Shown in pieces: positions 41,535 to 50,311 of a stretch of DNA of 64,000 nucleotides (positions within the stretch are counted from its first letter, which is position 1; every line of letters starts with the position of its first letter). Position numbers and translations under genes: made by a program. The stretch spans positions 62,001 through 126,000 of the forward strand of contig NZ_AOIO01000041.1 of assembly GCF_000337555.1 (NCBI RefSeq), written 5' to 3'. The notes under the pieces were generated by a model. It did no database searches, was not told where the DNA came from, and worked only from the letters and a program-made list of their open reading frames with translations. The stretch is from Natrialba asiatica DSM 12278. GTDB lineage: Archaea > Halobacteriota > Halobacteria > Halobacteriales > Natrialbaceae.

Positions 41535-44500
41535 TTACTCTTTCTGCTTGGCAGTTTCTTCTACGATCTCAATCTCTTCGTCAGTCAACTTGTACAGTTC
41601 ATAGACTATCTCGTTGATTAGGTCATTTGTTCTGTCGATCTTTTGCTCCAATTCATCGGCGTGATCCTTTACCTGAAGATAACTATCTAATCCACTCTCG
41701 ATATCACTGATTTCGGGAAGCGTAAGCTTCCGCAGACGATCCACTAAGGAATTGGTCTTAGTTGCTGTCTCACGGAAGTTAGCGAACCCGCCTGCTTCGC
41801 TTATGGCTACCGGCACAAATTCTTCAATCAAATCTGCCTCAGTCTCAGAGAGATCGGTGATTTGTAGAGCCGGCTTGAGATCGGTTTCGGTGTATCCCCA
41901 CTGGTCTGTCTCATAGTCACCTTCTTCTTCGTCTTCCGGCTTGTAGCGTGCGGTCAGCTGTATCTCGATAGAGGTTGGTGACTCACGGACTACTTCTACG
42001 GTTCCAACTTTGAGCTTTTCACGGTCCTCTGCTGTATCAGTTAAGATAGAGTCTGACGAGCCTGCTGGCGGTTGAGAGAGCCCGACTTCTGACAGCGTTT
42101 GGCCATCTGAGTAAGATCCAAGATGGTCGAGGAGTGAGAGATTGCAGTTTTGATACTGTGAATTGAGATCAGTTATTTCTTGAGCGAAATATGCGAGCAG
42201 GTCATGGATGACGTCAGTACTGTTCTCGTTGATGTGCTGTTCTACTAAGCTCAGTACTTCACTGGTATCGCCCGTTTCTAACGCAGACTCGTAGGCGGAG
42301 ATCGCATTTTCAAGTAGAGATTTGCGTTCAGCTTCAGGAGTGTTAAATTGGATTTCCCGAATGGGAAGCTGCTGGAAGTATTGCTTAGTGCAGGTGATAT
42401 AGCCCCCTCGGAAGACATTGCTGATCGATTGTAGGCACATGAACAGCAGGTTCGAGTTGATAAGTGAAAGGACATAAAGCTCAGAGTAGTCAGTATCCTC
42501 CACAAGGGAGATGGCGAACCCGCCGCTAGCCATGAGAATGTAGTCGGATTGTGGTTCCGGATATTTCGAGAAGGAAGGCGAATCAGCGAGAAGCGGGATT
42601 AGCAGTTCTGCTTCATCATGGATACTCAGGTTCCGCGGTGCACTGTAGTCGTACCAGTACGAGTAATCTGCTCTATCCTCCAACAGATCTCGGTTCTCTT
42701 CCAAATAGCTCCATGCCTGCGGATAGTTGGTAGAGAACTCGTCTTCAGGTATTAGATTGTAGTCTGAGTCATAAGGCCAGATCAAGCATTTGTCCTCAGG
42801 ATCGGTGAACGTGTATTTTCCGAAGTCAGTAGAATGAATGGGTTTTCTCAGCACCTCCGTTTCAATGTTGAACGTCTCGGATTTGGCGTCTGAGGTACAA
42901 ACTGTGATACTGTTGTGTTGGTCTTCCTTTTGCAATTCGAAGACGCTGTCGTCACCGGAGCTGGTTCCGCGCCCGATCGCTGCAGCGATTTCTTCTAATG
43001 GCTGGGCCTTGCTTTCTGCCTTGTTGATTATGGTTTGTATCTCTCTGCGGTGGAAGTTCCAGCTCTCACCAGAGAGCGATTCATTTTCAAAGGTGTTTTT
43101 GTCCCATTCATCTGAGTCTTCGAGTTCTCGAATAGTGCCGGGATCGCTATCGTCTTCAAGTTTCCAATGGGGGAACGCTTCCTCTTGTTCTTGGCCTTCT
43201 AAAAAGAGTAGTGTGGTGTATGTGGTTGCAGCTCCTGCGAACACTTGGTTAGATCCGAAATCGGCGATACCAGAGATCTGTTTGTTTGTGGCTAGTTTAT
43301 TCCGGAGTGCTTCCCCGTAATCGACTTGGAATACTTTGTTGGGAATAATATATCCAAATTTCCCTTCATTGTTGAGTAGATCGGCCCCTTTTTCGATAAA
43401 TAGCACGTACAAATCGTAGTTCCCGATCGCAGTATCATAGACTGACTTGAAATAGCCGGTGAATTGCTTGGGCAGCCGCTGGATTGGCGAATATGGCGGG
43501 TTTCCGATTACGGCATCGAATCCTGCGTTATCGCGTTTCTCACCTTCTTCGTCGAAGAAAACTTCTGGATATTCGAGTTCCCAATGGAAGAAGACGGTAT
43601 CGGAATTTAGAGCTTGTGCGGACTTGAACCAGTCTTTCTCTTGGATCTCGCTCCATTTGTCATCATCATCGATCGCTGCCGCCATTTGCTCATAGGCATC
43701 TTGAGGAACATCTAGATCGAATCGTTCGGCTGTGTGTACGTTGGTCAGCTTGAACAGCCGTTGGTAGAGAGGATCGTCCCGGATTTGATCGTAGATCTCC
43801 TCCATAGACTTGACGTCTTCCAGGGTTTCGTTGTCGATTTCGAGGAGTTCCTGCATCCTCTCCATGACGTGCTCAAGAGTTTTCTGGCGGACTATTGCCC
43901 AAGCTTGTGTGAGGGTGATCTGACCGTCATCATTGTTGGGCGACCCGTTTGACAGTACTTCGGTGACATCAGAGCCGATTAACGAGTTGCCAGTCTTCAG
44001 GTGATGGTCGAGGAAGGCGAGTGGGCGGTCAGCTGCTAGGGTATCGAGCCACATTGAGAGTTTTGCGAGTTCGACAGCCATCCCGTTCAGGTCCACGCCG
44101 TAGATGCATTCTTTGGCGATCTCCCGGCGGATGTGTTGCTCGTCGAACGCAACACCCATCTCGGTTTCAATCTCTCGGACCTCGTTCATCACCTGTTCTG
44201 TGAGGTAGCCGGTCGCCCTGGTGAGGAAGTGCCCGCTCCCCATCGCAGGATCCAAGATCTTCAGATCGGTTACATGGCGGAGAAACGGCCCTAAGTACTC
44301 CTGTGTTCCTGGTTCGAAGCCTTGCTCGATCAAATCCTCTCGGACCTCATTGACTAAGGGATCAACAGTTTCCTCAACGATGTGAGTCACCACATAGTCT
44401 GGAGTGTAATATGCGCCTGTGGCCTTACGCTCGCCTTCATCATTGACAACGTACAGGCTGTCCTCAGGAACGGTTTCAACTGCGTCAGCTACAGTGACCT

Positions 44501-45872
44501 CGGTCGCAGGCTTCCAGACTTGGCCACCATCCTCCTCGACTGCCGCGTAATCTTCAGGAGCGATCCGGAACTGGTGCTCCAACAGGCCTTCATACACACT
44601 TCCGAGATGCCGAGTATCTAGGTCTGCGTAATCCGCTAAAACATACCGGCCCTCACTGTTTTCGGTGGTCGACAACCTGTAGATGACCTCAGCCAAGTGC
44701 CGGTTGCTGACCGAGTTCTCAGCAAGGAACGTATGGTTCTCTCGGTCGAACAATCCGCCGTTGTATGGAGGTATCCCCAGTGACTCCTCACCTTTATCGA
44801 TCAGTCTGAAGAGATCCTCGAGTCGCCGCCACATCGTTGTGGAGTGCTCGCTGTACTCGTTTTCGAACCCTTGGTCCACTTCCCCGATTGTATCATGGAT
44901 TTCTAATCGGAGCTGGTCCAGACTGAAGTTGTTCTCATATTCTTTGATTGCGTCCTGCCCTTCAGGATGGATCAGGTTCCGAGATTCAGCGTACAGGACG
45001 AACATCAAGCGGTACAGCAGCACTAGTGACTGCTCTTTCAGTTCGTTTAGGCCATCGGTATTATCTGGGTCGATGTCCAGGTTGTTCGACTCGATGAAGC
45101 CGTGTCCGAGGACTCGTAATGCGGTGAAGACGTTGTCTTGAAGGTCTTCGCCCAGCTGCTGAGATGCTGTCTCGCTCTCAGACCAAACCTTTTCCAAGAA
45201 AGTGGAGCCTGATGCCCCACGGAGTGCTTCTGGCCGGAAAAACAGGTAGAAATATTTGAACTGCTCCAGATCACCTTGGCTGAGCAATTCGGGTAAGTCG
45301 ACTTCGTAGTAGGTTTTGGTCTCGTAGTCTTTAGTGCCGTATAGCCTCCATTTCCTACCGTTAGTAAGAATACCCCATTCGATGTCCCCAACGTTCTCGA
45401 GGTAGTGTTTGACTTGGTGGGATGCGTCTCTGTAAGGGCGTTGTTCGCTGAAACGGACATTGAAGTCTGCATCCCATTGTTTCGCCTCGACGATTCCAAT
45501 GCCTTGGTTGAAGAGGTCTGTCGTGTCGTCGGTATCTATATTGACCAGCGCTGCGTCTCGTCTTTTCTCCTCGTTTTCGAAGAGAAGGATGTCAACATAG
45601 CCGTGGCCTTCTGGTAGCGTGGTTTCGACTTGGGTGCCGTAGCCGAGGATGTCGAGTACTTCGTCGATCCAGTTGTCGATCAGTGCGTCTTCTTTGTAGC
45701 CTTCAACGAGATCTCCCTCTAACTGATAGAGTGATTGAAGCTCACTCATAGCCTCTTCTGCTTCGCTGTCGCAATCCCATTCGGGACGGTGTCTTATGCG
45801 TTCATCAAGGTAGTGGCTTGAGAAGAGATTGGAGTTTTGGTAGGCTCGGTCGGTGATAGTAAGCTGACTCAT
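41535..45872 (-). CDS. type IIG/IIL-like restriction-methylation enzyme
   Basis: The 1445-residue protein has an N-terminal PD-(D/E)XK nuclease (GYVDILLF with Asp94, then IGIVEAKQW with Glu129 and Lys131), a helical connector, an N6-adenine methyltransferase with motif I LDPAMGSGHFLTRATGY near residue 540 and motif IV VIGNPPYSPIQ near residue 790, and a C-terminal target-recognition part ending in coiled coil. This single-chain layout is typical of Eco57I-like type IIG/IIL enzymes that methylate one strand and cut nearby DNA. No separate S subunit, helicase or BREX genes were seen. It is lower in GC than its surroundings. The TBP-like gene follows in the same frame after one TAA. Confidence 0.87.
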   Translation of the reverse strand: MSQLTITDRAYQNSNLFSSHYLDERIRHRPEWDCDSEAEEAMSELQSLYQLEGDLVEGYKEDALIDNWIDEVLDILGYGTQVETTLPEGHGYVDILLFENEEKRRDAALVNIDTDDTTDLFNQGIGIVEAKQWDADFNVRFSEQRPYRDASHQVKHYLENVGDIEWGILTNGRKWRLYGTKDYETKTYYEVDLPELLSQGDLEQFKYFYLFFRPEALRGASGSTFLEKVWSESETASQQLGEDLQDNVFTALRVLGHGFIESNNLDIDPDNTDGLNELKEQSLVLLYRLMFVLYAESRNLIHPEGQDAIKEYENNFSLDQLRLEIHDTIGEVDQGFENEYSEHSTTMWRRLEDLFRLIDKGEESLGIPPYNGGLFDRENHTFLAENSVSNRHLAEVIYRLSTTENSEGRYVLADYADLDTRHLGSVYEGLLEHQFRIAPEDYAAVEEDGGQVWKPATEVTVADAVETVPEDSLYVVNDEGERKATGAYYTPDYVVTHIVEETVDPLVNEVREDLIEQGFEPGTQEYLGPFLRHVTDLKILDPAMGSGHFLTRATGYLTEQVMNEVREIETEMGVAFDEQHIRREIAKECIYGVDLNGMAVELAKLSMWLDTLAADRPLAFLDHHLKTGNSLIGSDVTEVLSNGSPNNDDGQITLTQAWAIVRQKTLEHVMERMQELLEIDNETLEDVKSMEEIYDQIRDDPLYQRLFKLTNVHTAERFDLDVPQDAYEQMAAAIDDDDKWSEIQEKDWFKSAQALNSDTVFFHWELEYPEVFFDEEGEKRDNAGFDAVIGNPPYSPIQRLPKQFTGYFKSVYDTAIGNYDLYVLFIEKGADLLNNEGKFGYIIPNKVFQVDYGEALRNKLATNKQISGIADFGSNQVFAGAATTYTTLLFLEGQEQEEAFPHWKLEDDSDPGTIRELEDSDEWDKNTFENESLSGESWNFHRREIQTIINKAESKAQPLEEIAAAIGRGTSSGDDSVFELQKEDQHNSITVCTSDAKSETFNIETEVLRKPIHSTDFGKYTFTDPEDKCLIWPYDSDYNLIPEDEFSTNYPQAWSYLEENRDLLEDRADYSYWYDYSAPRNLSIHDEAELLIPLLADSPSFSKYPEPQSDYILMASGGFAISLVEDTDYSELYVLSLINSNLLFMCLQSISNVFRGGYITCTKQYFQQLPIREIQFNTPEAERKSLLENAISAYESALETGDTSEVLSLVEQHINENSTDVIHDLLAYFAQEITDLNSQYQNCNLSLLDHLGSYSDGQTLSEVGLSQPPAGSSDSILTDTAEDREKLKVGTVEVVRESPTSIEIQLTARYKPEDEEEGDYETDQWGYTETDLKPALQITDLSETEADLIEEFVPVAISEAGGFANFRETATKTNSLVDRLRKLTLPEISDIESGLDSYLQVKDHADELEQKIDRTNDLINEIVYELYKLTDEEIEIVEETAKQKE

Positions 45873-46385
45873 TCGCGTTAACCGTAGCTACGTAATTGAA
45901 AGGTCATAGAATTACTGAAGATCAGAAACGACATCGGCGGTGTTGGCATTAAGGGTCAAAGTTTGGTACTTTGATTGTCTGATACATAAGTAGCAGAAAG
46001 AACGGATATCGTCTGGCGTTATCGTTCCAGACTACTTCCGAACGCCGCGATTCCGTTGTTCCAACTGTCATCGAAGAGAATCAGACGCTCCTCGACGCCG
46101 CCGACGCATTTCTCGAGACAATCCTCCCGCCAGAGCGATACAGTGATCCCGACGACCCCTAGGCAGCGTACTGTTCTGGCCGCCGGACCCCCAGCGATTA
46201 CTCAATCACTACCGAGTTGGATCGTGGCTGCGACTAGCAGTTGCGCTCACAGCAATAGGACCTACCGGGAACAACTAGACCGTGCAGATGGGCCCACCGC
46301 TCGAGCAGCAAGCGCTTTCTCAGACAACTCGTAGGATTTAGGATTTAGGATTTAGGATTTAGTGAACCGAGATCGCGCTGCCAGT
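45873..46385. other. about 510-base intergenic region with decayed coding traces
   Basis: Upstream of the restriction-methylation gene the sequence is AT-rich and should hold its promoter. Between 46030 and 46160 a plus-strand frame (VVPTVIEENQTLLDAADAFL then ETILPPERYSDPDDP) reads like the end of an old gene with no start. A heptamer repeat ends the region (46333-46360). Confidence 0.4.
46333..46360. repeat. four perfect AGGATTT heptamer repeats
   Basis: The seven-base unit AGGATTT is repeated four times without mismatch, directly upstream of the 3' end of the 46386 gene. Read as TTTAGGA it resembles telomere-type heptamers, which is likely coincidental. Confidence 0.8.
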
Positions 46386-46673
46386 TTAGCTGTTGTTCTT
46401 CCGGCTGGGGACGCCGTAATCGATGTGGACTTCCGGTGTGCTCGGTGATTCGGATGCAGCGGTTCCGTTCCAATCGAGAACATGCACGTTCGCCAGTTCT
46501 CCAGAAAACCGGAACCGTTGGACTCCAGTTTCGATCGTCCCCTCGACAGCATGTTCCGAGACCACTGTGGGTTTCTCGAGCGGGTCAGCCTCAACTGGTT
46601 CGATATCACCATCGACGCTAATTTCGTAGTTGGATGGCACTCCACGACCGATTACTGTAACAATATTTGTCAT
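46386..46673 (-). CDS. 95-residue conserved haloarchaeal plasmid protein
   Basis: The protein begins MTNIVTVIGRGVPSNYEISV and is an all-beta sequence with VEGTIETGVQRFRFSGELAN and the conserved end STPEVHIDYGVP. I recognise it as a common haloarchaeal extrachromosomal hypothetical with no known role. A GGGAGAACG Shine-Dalgarno precedes the ATG at 46673. Confidence 0.7.
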   Translation of the reverse strand: MTNIVTVIGRGVPSNYEISVDGDIEPVEADPLEKPTVVSEHAVEGTIETGVQRFRFSGELANVHVLDWNGTAASESPSTPEVHIDYGVPSRKNNS

Positions 46674-46784
46674 CGTTCTCCCACTTGGCATACAGTGGTA
46701 GACTCAATTTTGCCAGTATAAGCCTTCTCATTGGCAAAACGGTCGAAATTTCCAACGTTCTCGAAGGAACGAATATGGGTTGGA

Positions 46785-47060
46785 CTACAACTCGACGTAC
46801 TGATCTTCCCATTCTTGTCTATCCTGCATCGCTTGCTCCCCTGCGTCGCTGATCGCGTAATAGTTCGTCCGTCGATCGAGTTCGCCCTTCTCGACCAACT
46901 CCTTGTTGACAAGCGTGTCGAGGTTTGGGTACAGCCGGCCGTGATTAATTTCACTCTCATAGTACTCCTCTATCTCCTCTTTGACATCTTGGCCAGACGG
47001 TCGGTTGGCACCTGCGATCACGTACAGGAGGTCTCGTTGGAAGCCGGTGAGGTCATCCAT
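46785..47060 (-). CDS. PadR-family transcriptional regulator (second copy)
   Basis: The 91-residue protein is nearly a duplicate of the regulator at 23391: MDDLTGFQRDLLYVIAGANR, VKEEIEEYYESEINHGRLYP, NLDTLVNKELVEKGELDRRT and YYAISDAGEQAM. The wing and dimerisation helix are complete. The ATG at 47060 is chosen by alignment with the paralogue. Longer readings upstream are not protein-like. Confidence 0.87.
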   Translation of the reverse strand: MDDLTGFQRDLLYVIAGANRPSGQDVKEEIEEYYESEINHGRLYPNLDTLVNKELVEKGELDRRTNYYAISDAGEQAMQDRQEWEDQYVEL

Positions 47061-47458
47061 ATTACGAGAGTATTCAACGATGCTGCATTTGACTTCTTTC
47101 CACGGAGAATTGTATGTCTTCGCACTGTGAAGGTAGAAGGGTGCCATAGAACGATCCGCATGACGTTATTCTCACCCAATCTGGTTCGAACTATCCGTTC
47201 ACTACACTCGCCTACGTACCTTTTTCCGCCTCGGGATTCCTCACTCCGTTCGGAACCGCTCGGCGCAAAAATCTACGCTAAAAAGGCCGCCTCCGCGGGC
47301 TTTGCCCGCTTCGGCGGTGAACTGCTCACTTCGTTCGCAGATGCTCGTCGCGGGAACGTCTTCGCCTGTACTTACCGTTTATCAGGTAGTCACAAAGGGG
47401 GTATGGGAACTTTTCTATGACACCCTGTTAGCAACTGCGGATAGCGTACCTATCTGGC
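47061..47458. other. about 400-base intergenic region
   Basis: No gene was recognised. Around 47275-47330 the string AAAAAGGCCGCCTCCGCGGG followed by CTTTGCCCGCTTCGGCGG contains nested GC-rich dyads (GCGGGC/GCCCGC, CCGCC/GGCGG) able to form a stable hairpin, as in many haloarchaeal intergenic regions. Confidence 0.4.
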
Positions 47459-47602
47459 TTAGGGGTAAGAATGAAGAGTGATTTCTAAGATATTGTCCTT
47501 CGACTTCTCGTTCGTGGCTGTAGCACGTCTTCCCCGACGCCGTACCCCTATTCGACAGAGCAAACTCAACAATCGACTCCTGCGCGCTGTCTGTCCAGTC
47601 AT
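47459..47602 (-). pseudogene. short reading frame behind a leader element, frame uncertain
   Basis: A leader element points to an ATG at 47602 that opens a 47-residue arginine-rich frame. A different frame over the same DNA (DWTDSAQESIVEFALSNRGT, SGKTCYSHEREVEGQYLRNH) has more normal composition and continues to about 47418. A one-base shift soon after the ATG would join the leader to it. The locus probably held a small gene that is now damaged. Confidence 0.35.
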
Positions 47603-47607
47603 CTCTG

Positions 47608-47646
47608 GTCCCTCTCCCCCTCGCGAGGGACGAACAACGCCACAAT
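47608..47646 (-). promoter_or_regulatory. hairpin leader element, copy 9
   Basis: In mRNA orientation: TTGTGGCGTTGTTCG, then TCCCTCGCGAGGG hairpin, then GGAGAGGGACCAGAG and an ATG. The box and hairpin are as well conserved as in copies 6-8. Confidence 0.65.
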
Positions 47647-47904
47647 CGCGTCGAACTGAGCAGCTACTCGAGCGGTCTCGTCTCTGCCTTCTCTACTGCT
47701 GTGAGTGCGGCTCGACTGGACAGCTCCGTATTGCTCTCTGAGCCGTGCCAGCGGTGGCGCGCGATGAATGCGCGTTTCAGCGCGCAGAACGTGCGAGGGA
47801 CGACCGAGGAGGCGCACGCGAGTGCGCCCCGCAGGGAGGAGGCTGGGGAGGACGCGAGCGAAGCGAGCGTGTGGTCGAACACACAAAAAAGAGAGCTGTC
47901 TCGC

Positions 47905-48786
47905 CTACTCCTGGGTCCACCACTGCCCGCGTTCGGGGAACTCGAGGCGGCTCCAGCCGGTCACGGCCAGGCTGCATCGCTCGTTGTGCCAGTTCTTCGC
48001 CGCGTTCCTGATCCGCACCGTCTCTCCCTCGCTCACTATTGTCTGGTAGGAGTTCTCCCAGATCGTGAACTTCATCTTCTCGGTCTCATCCGCGATCAGT
48101 CCAACCTGGCTGATCGACGGCTGCGAGGGCTCCCACAGTTTGATGATCTCGCCTTCCACGTCCACTTCGCCTGCCTCCACCTCCGGCACGTCTGCGATGT
48201 CGACGATCGTTCCCGACTCCGCTTTCACTTCGTCCATCTCCTCGAGTGTTGCATCGATTATCGACGTCCCGTCCGTCATCTTCTCCGCCAGTCCACGGCT
48301 CACTGCCGCCCGGCTTGGACCCCCACGCACCGTCTCCGTGATTCGCACCGATTGTTTGTTGACCGCCGCCAACTGCTCTTGCTCCAGCTCCGAACGGGGG
48401 TCCACCCGTTCGACCCGCCGCTCTCGGCGCTGCTCAACTACGACCTCTCTCGTCCGCTTCTCTCGCCCCTCCTGCGTTCCGAACGTCGCCCTTGCGCTGA
48501 TCAACTCGAGTTCCTCCTCTCGAGCCCGAATCCGCTCTTCCTGTGCCAGTGGCAGGTGTCCGAACTCGTTCTCCTCGCGTCCAACCACCGTTTCTGGGTG
48601 GTTCGTCTCGACTTTCGTGTTGATCTCCTGATCGACCGACGCTTGGAACTCCAGCGTCTCATCCACGATGTCTTCCGCGAACTCGTCTTCCACCGCCACG
48701 CCTGCGTCCGTCTTCTCCGCAGCCGCCTCTTGGTTGACACTCGATCCATCCAAAGTTTTTTCATCTTGGAAGTTCGTAGAACTCAT
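47905..48786 (-). CDS. RPA-like OB-fold single-stranded DNA-binding protein
   Basis: The 293-residue protein has a long acidic helical N-terminus (residues 1-165, with ELEQEQLAAVNKQSVRITET) and a C-terminal OB-fold: IIDATLEEMDEVKAESGTIV, DIADVPEVEAGEVDVEGEII, SQVGLIADETEKMKFTIWEN, GETVRIRNAAKNWHNERCSL and the terminal EFPERGQWW. This is the RPA-type module found on haloarchaeal plasmids. It should protect single-stranded DNA in replication or transfer. The ATG at 48786 is preferred to an earlier one. Confidence 0.8.
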   Translation of the reverse strand: MSSTNFQDEKTLDGSSVNQEAAAEKTDAGVAVEDEFAEDIVDETLEFQASVDQEINTKVETNHPETVVGREENEFGHLPLAQEERIRAREEELELISARATFGTQEGREKRTREVVVEQRRERRVERVDPRSELEQEQLAAVNKQSVRITETVRGGPSRAAVSRGLAEKMTDGTSIIDATLEEMDEVKAESGTIVDIADVPEVEAGEVDVEGEIIKLWEPSQPSISQVGLIADETEKMKFTIWENSYQTIVSEGETVRIRNAAKNWHNERCSLAVTGWSRLEFPERGQWWTQE

Positions 48787-49540
48787 TGCTTGTAACCCGA
48801 AGGCGCTTTCCAACGCGTCTTCACTCCAACACCTCTGAGTCCCAACTATGTTCATCTCCTGCAACCGCTCTCGCTCGCGCCTTCAGGTCCCCTGAGGCGC
48901 GAGTAGAGCGGGACACTCACCCCCACCAGCCAGCACCGCGCGCCGAGACGACCGGCGCGAGCGTCCAGCGGAGTAACCGTGGGGGGTGAGCAGCGACGCC
49001 GCGCAACCCCTCGCGGTTACCCGCTGGCGTCGAAACCAGAGCCCGGCAGCACAGCGACCACCGGGAGCGAGCAGCCTGGAATGGTCGGTCGCGAGCGATG
49101 CAGAGGGAGGGAAGGCGAGCGGGGCGTGCCGTCTCGTTCACACCAGTTGAGGGACAGCTACAGCATCCCCACCTTTAGCACAGCCTGGCGGGCTTCGAAA
49201 GGGCGAGGACGTCTCGGCCGTCCCCCGCCGACGTAAGCACCGCAACGACCGAGCACAGCGAGGGAGTGAGGCGCGCAGCGAGGCGCGGGATGCCGAGCGG
49301 CCGAGGGCTTTCGGTAGAAGTGTACTCCTTTCTCCCTCTCTTCTCGAGTGTCCCGTTCACCACCAATATTGAACTCATCGATCGTCCACGTCGCATCCCC
49401 GCCAGGCCGATCTCAGTTGTCCAACACTCGGACTGCTGTCTCGATCGTCACCCAGAGGTACTGGCTGTTTCAACTGCACAATACTCGGTCTGCCCTCAAA
49501 AAGCAAGATCACCAGACCAAACGCGTTAGGTATAGAGCAA
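48787..49540. other. 750-base GC-rich non-coding region with dyads
   Basis: No protein-like frame was found. The DNA has many short GC-rich dyads (for example GCGCGAG/CTCGCGC-type and GGCGCGAGCG) and includes one member of a repeat pair at 49047. The position beside an RPA-like gene makes it a candidate for a replication or partition locus, without direct evidence. Confidence 0.4.
49047..49088. repeat. bipartite repeat, copy A
   Basis: AGCCCGGCAGCACAGCGA, a variable spacer, then GAGCGAGCAGCC-TGGA. Copy B lies at 50666-50702 with the same two conserved blocks in the same orientation. Confidence 0.55.
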
Positions 49541-49542
49541 AC

Positions 49543-49569
49543 ATTTATTTGTGAGACGCACGTCTCACA
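49543..49569 (+). promoter_or_regulatory. promoter and palindromic operator of the toxin-antitoxin operon
   Basis: TTTATTT is the probable TATA box. It abuts a perfect palindrome with arms TGTGAGACG (49550-49558) and CGTCTCACA (49561-49569) separated by CA. The palindrome ends five bases before the antitoxin ATG, where a ribbon-helix-helix repressor would block transcription. Confidence 0.7.
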
Positions 49570-49574
49570 GAGTA

Positions 49575-49862
49575 ATGAGTACTGACACTAACGATGCCGG
49601 TGAAGGGAACGGCAACGGCACCAGCAAAATCGACGTCCGGGTTCCAAACCGGCTCCTCGAGGAGATCGACGAGGAGTACGAGCGTCGCGGGTATACCTCA
49701 CGGTCGGAAGCGATCCGCGACGCACTCCGCGACTGGATCGATCCACCGACGAGGCTCTCTGATGAGACGCTTGAAGAACTTGAAAAGAGCCGCGAGCAGC
49801 GAGAGCAGGGCGAAACGCAATCAGCCGACGACGTTCGCGAGCGCCTCGGCTTGAATGACTGA
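49575..49862 (+). CDS. ribbon-helix-helix antitoxin (CopG/ParD-like)
   Basis: The 95-residue protein has a ribbon-helix-helix domain in residues 17-53 (SKIDVRVPNRLLEEIDEEYE, RRGYTSRSEAIRDALRDWID) and a charged C-terminal tail (LEELEKSREQREQGE) that should wrap the toxin. The start overlaps the downstream palindrome region, supporting autorepression. Its stop overlaps the RelE-like toxin start by eight bases. The ATG at 49575 is used. A GTG at 49551 would lie inside the operator. Confidence 0.87.
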   Translation: MSTDTNDAGEGNGNGTSKIDVRVPNRLLEEIDEEYERRGYTSRSEAIRDALRDWIDPPTRLSDETLEELEKSREQREQGETQSADDVRERLGLND

Positions 49863-50118
49863 CGTCAAGTACACTGAGCAAGCGATCGGCCACCTTGAGA
49901 ACCTTGACCCGCAAGTCGCCGATCGTGTGATGAATAAAGTCGATGAGGCGACTGACTGGACCGAACACCGACTCGAGCGTCTTTCCGGCTACCCATATTA
50001 CAAACTTCGCGCCGGCGACTACCGAGCGATCATCACATGGGATCGCGACGATAACGTTCTCATCGTCGAGGCGATTGGTCACCGACGGAACGTGTATGAC
50101 CGGCACCTTCCCCCATGA
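49855..50118 (+). CDS. RelE/ParE-family toxin
   Basis: The 87-residue protein matches archaeal RelE toxins: YTEQAIGHLENLDPQVADRV, ERLSGYPYYKLRAGDYRAII and VLIVEAIGHRRNVYDR. The Arg and Tyr residues of KLRAGDYR and RRNVYDR are those used for ribosome-dependent mRNA cleavage in RelE. It is translationally coupled to the antitoxin and would stabilise the replicon. Confidence 0.87.
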   Translation: MTDVKYTEQAIGHLENLDPQVADRVMNKVDEATDWTEHRLERLSGYPYYKLRAGDYRAIITWDRDDNVLIVEAIGHRRNVYDRHLPP

Positions 50119-50311
50119 CGCCCCTTAATGCGAAAGTATCGGGGTGCGAAAATTACTTCCTTTACGGAGGGCGACAGACAGTTGTTGAGGAGAGGTACCG
50201 TTCAGTGCGCACTCTTGCATAATGAGCTGATGCTTCAGTTCGAATCACTTCAAGAAGACTCCGTGTTATGTACAGGTGAAGGAGCGAACAGTATATTCAA
50301 AAATGACCGCG

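Noticed and set aside
41535-45872. BREX PglX identity for the large methyltransferase
   Set aside because: An N-terminal PD-(D/E)XK nuclease motif is present and no pglZ, brxC or other BREX genes lie nearby, so a type IIG-like enzyme is the better call.
46333-46360. telomere or CRISPR repeat interpretation of the heptamers
   Set aside because: Only four short units without spacers or cas genes, and an archaeal replicon of this type has no such telomeres.
47701-48795. 364-codon plus-strand frame opposite the RPA-like gene
   Set aside because: Arginine- and leucine-rich shadow translation. The minus strand carries the OB-fold protein.
49165-49230. tRNA-like string (TTTAGCACAGCCTGGCGGGC followed by TTCGAA)
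   Set aside because: No acceptor stem, T-arm or anticodon arm can be paired around it.
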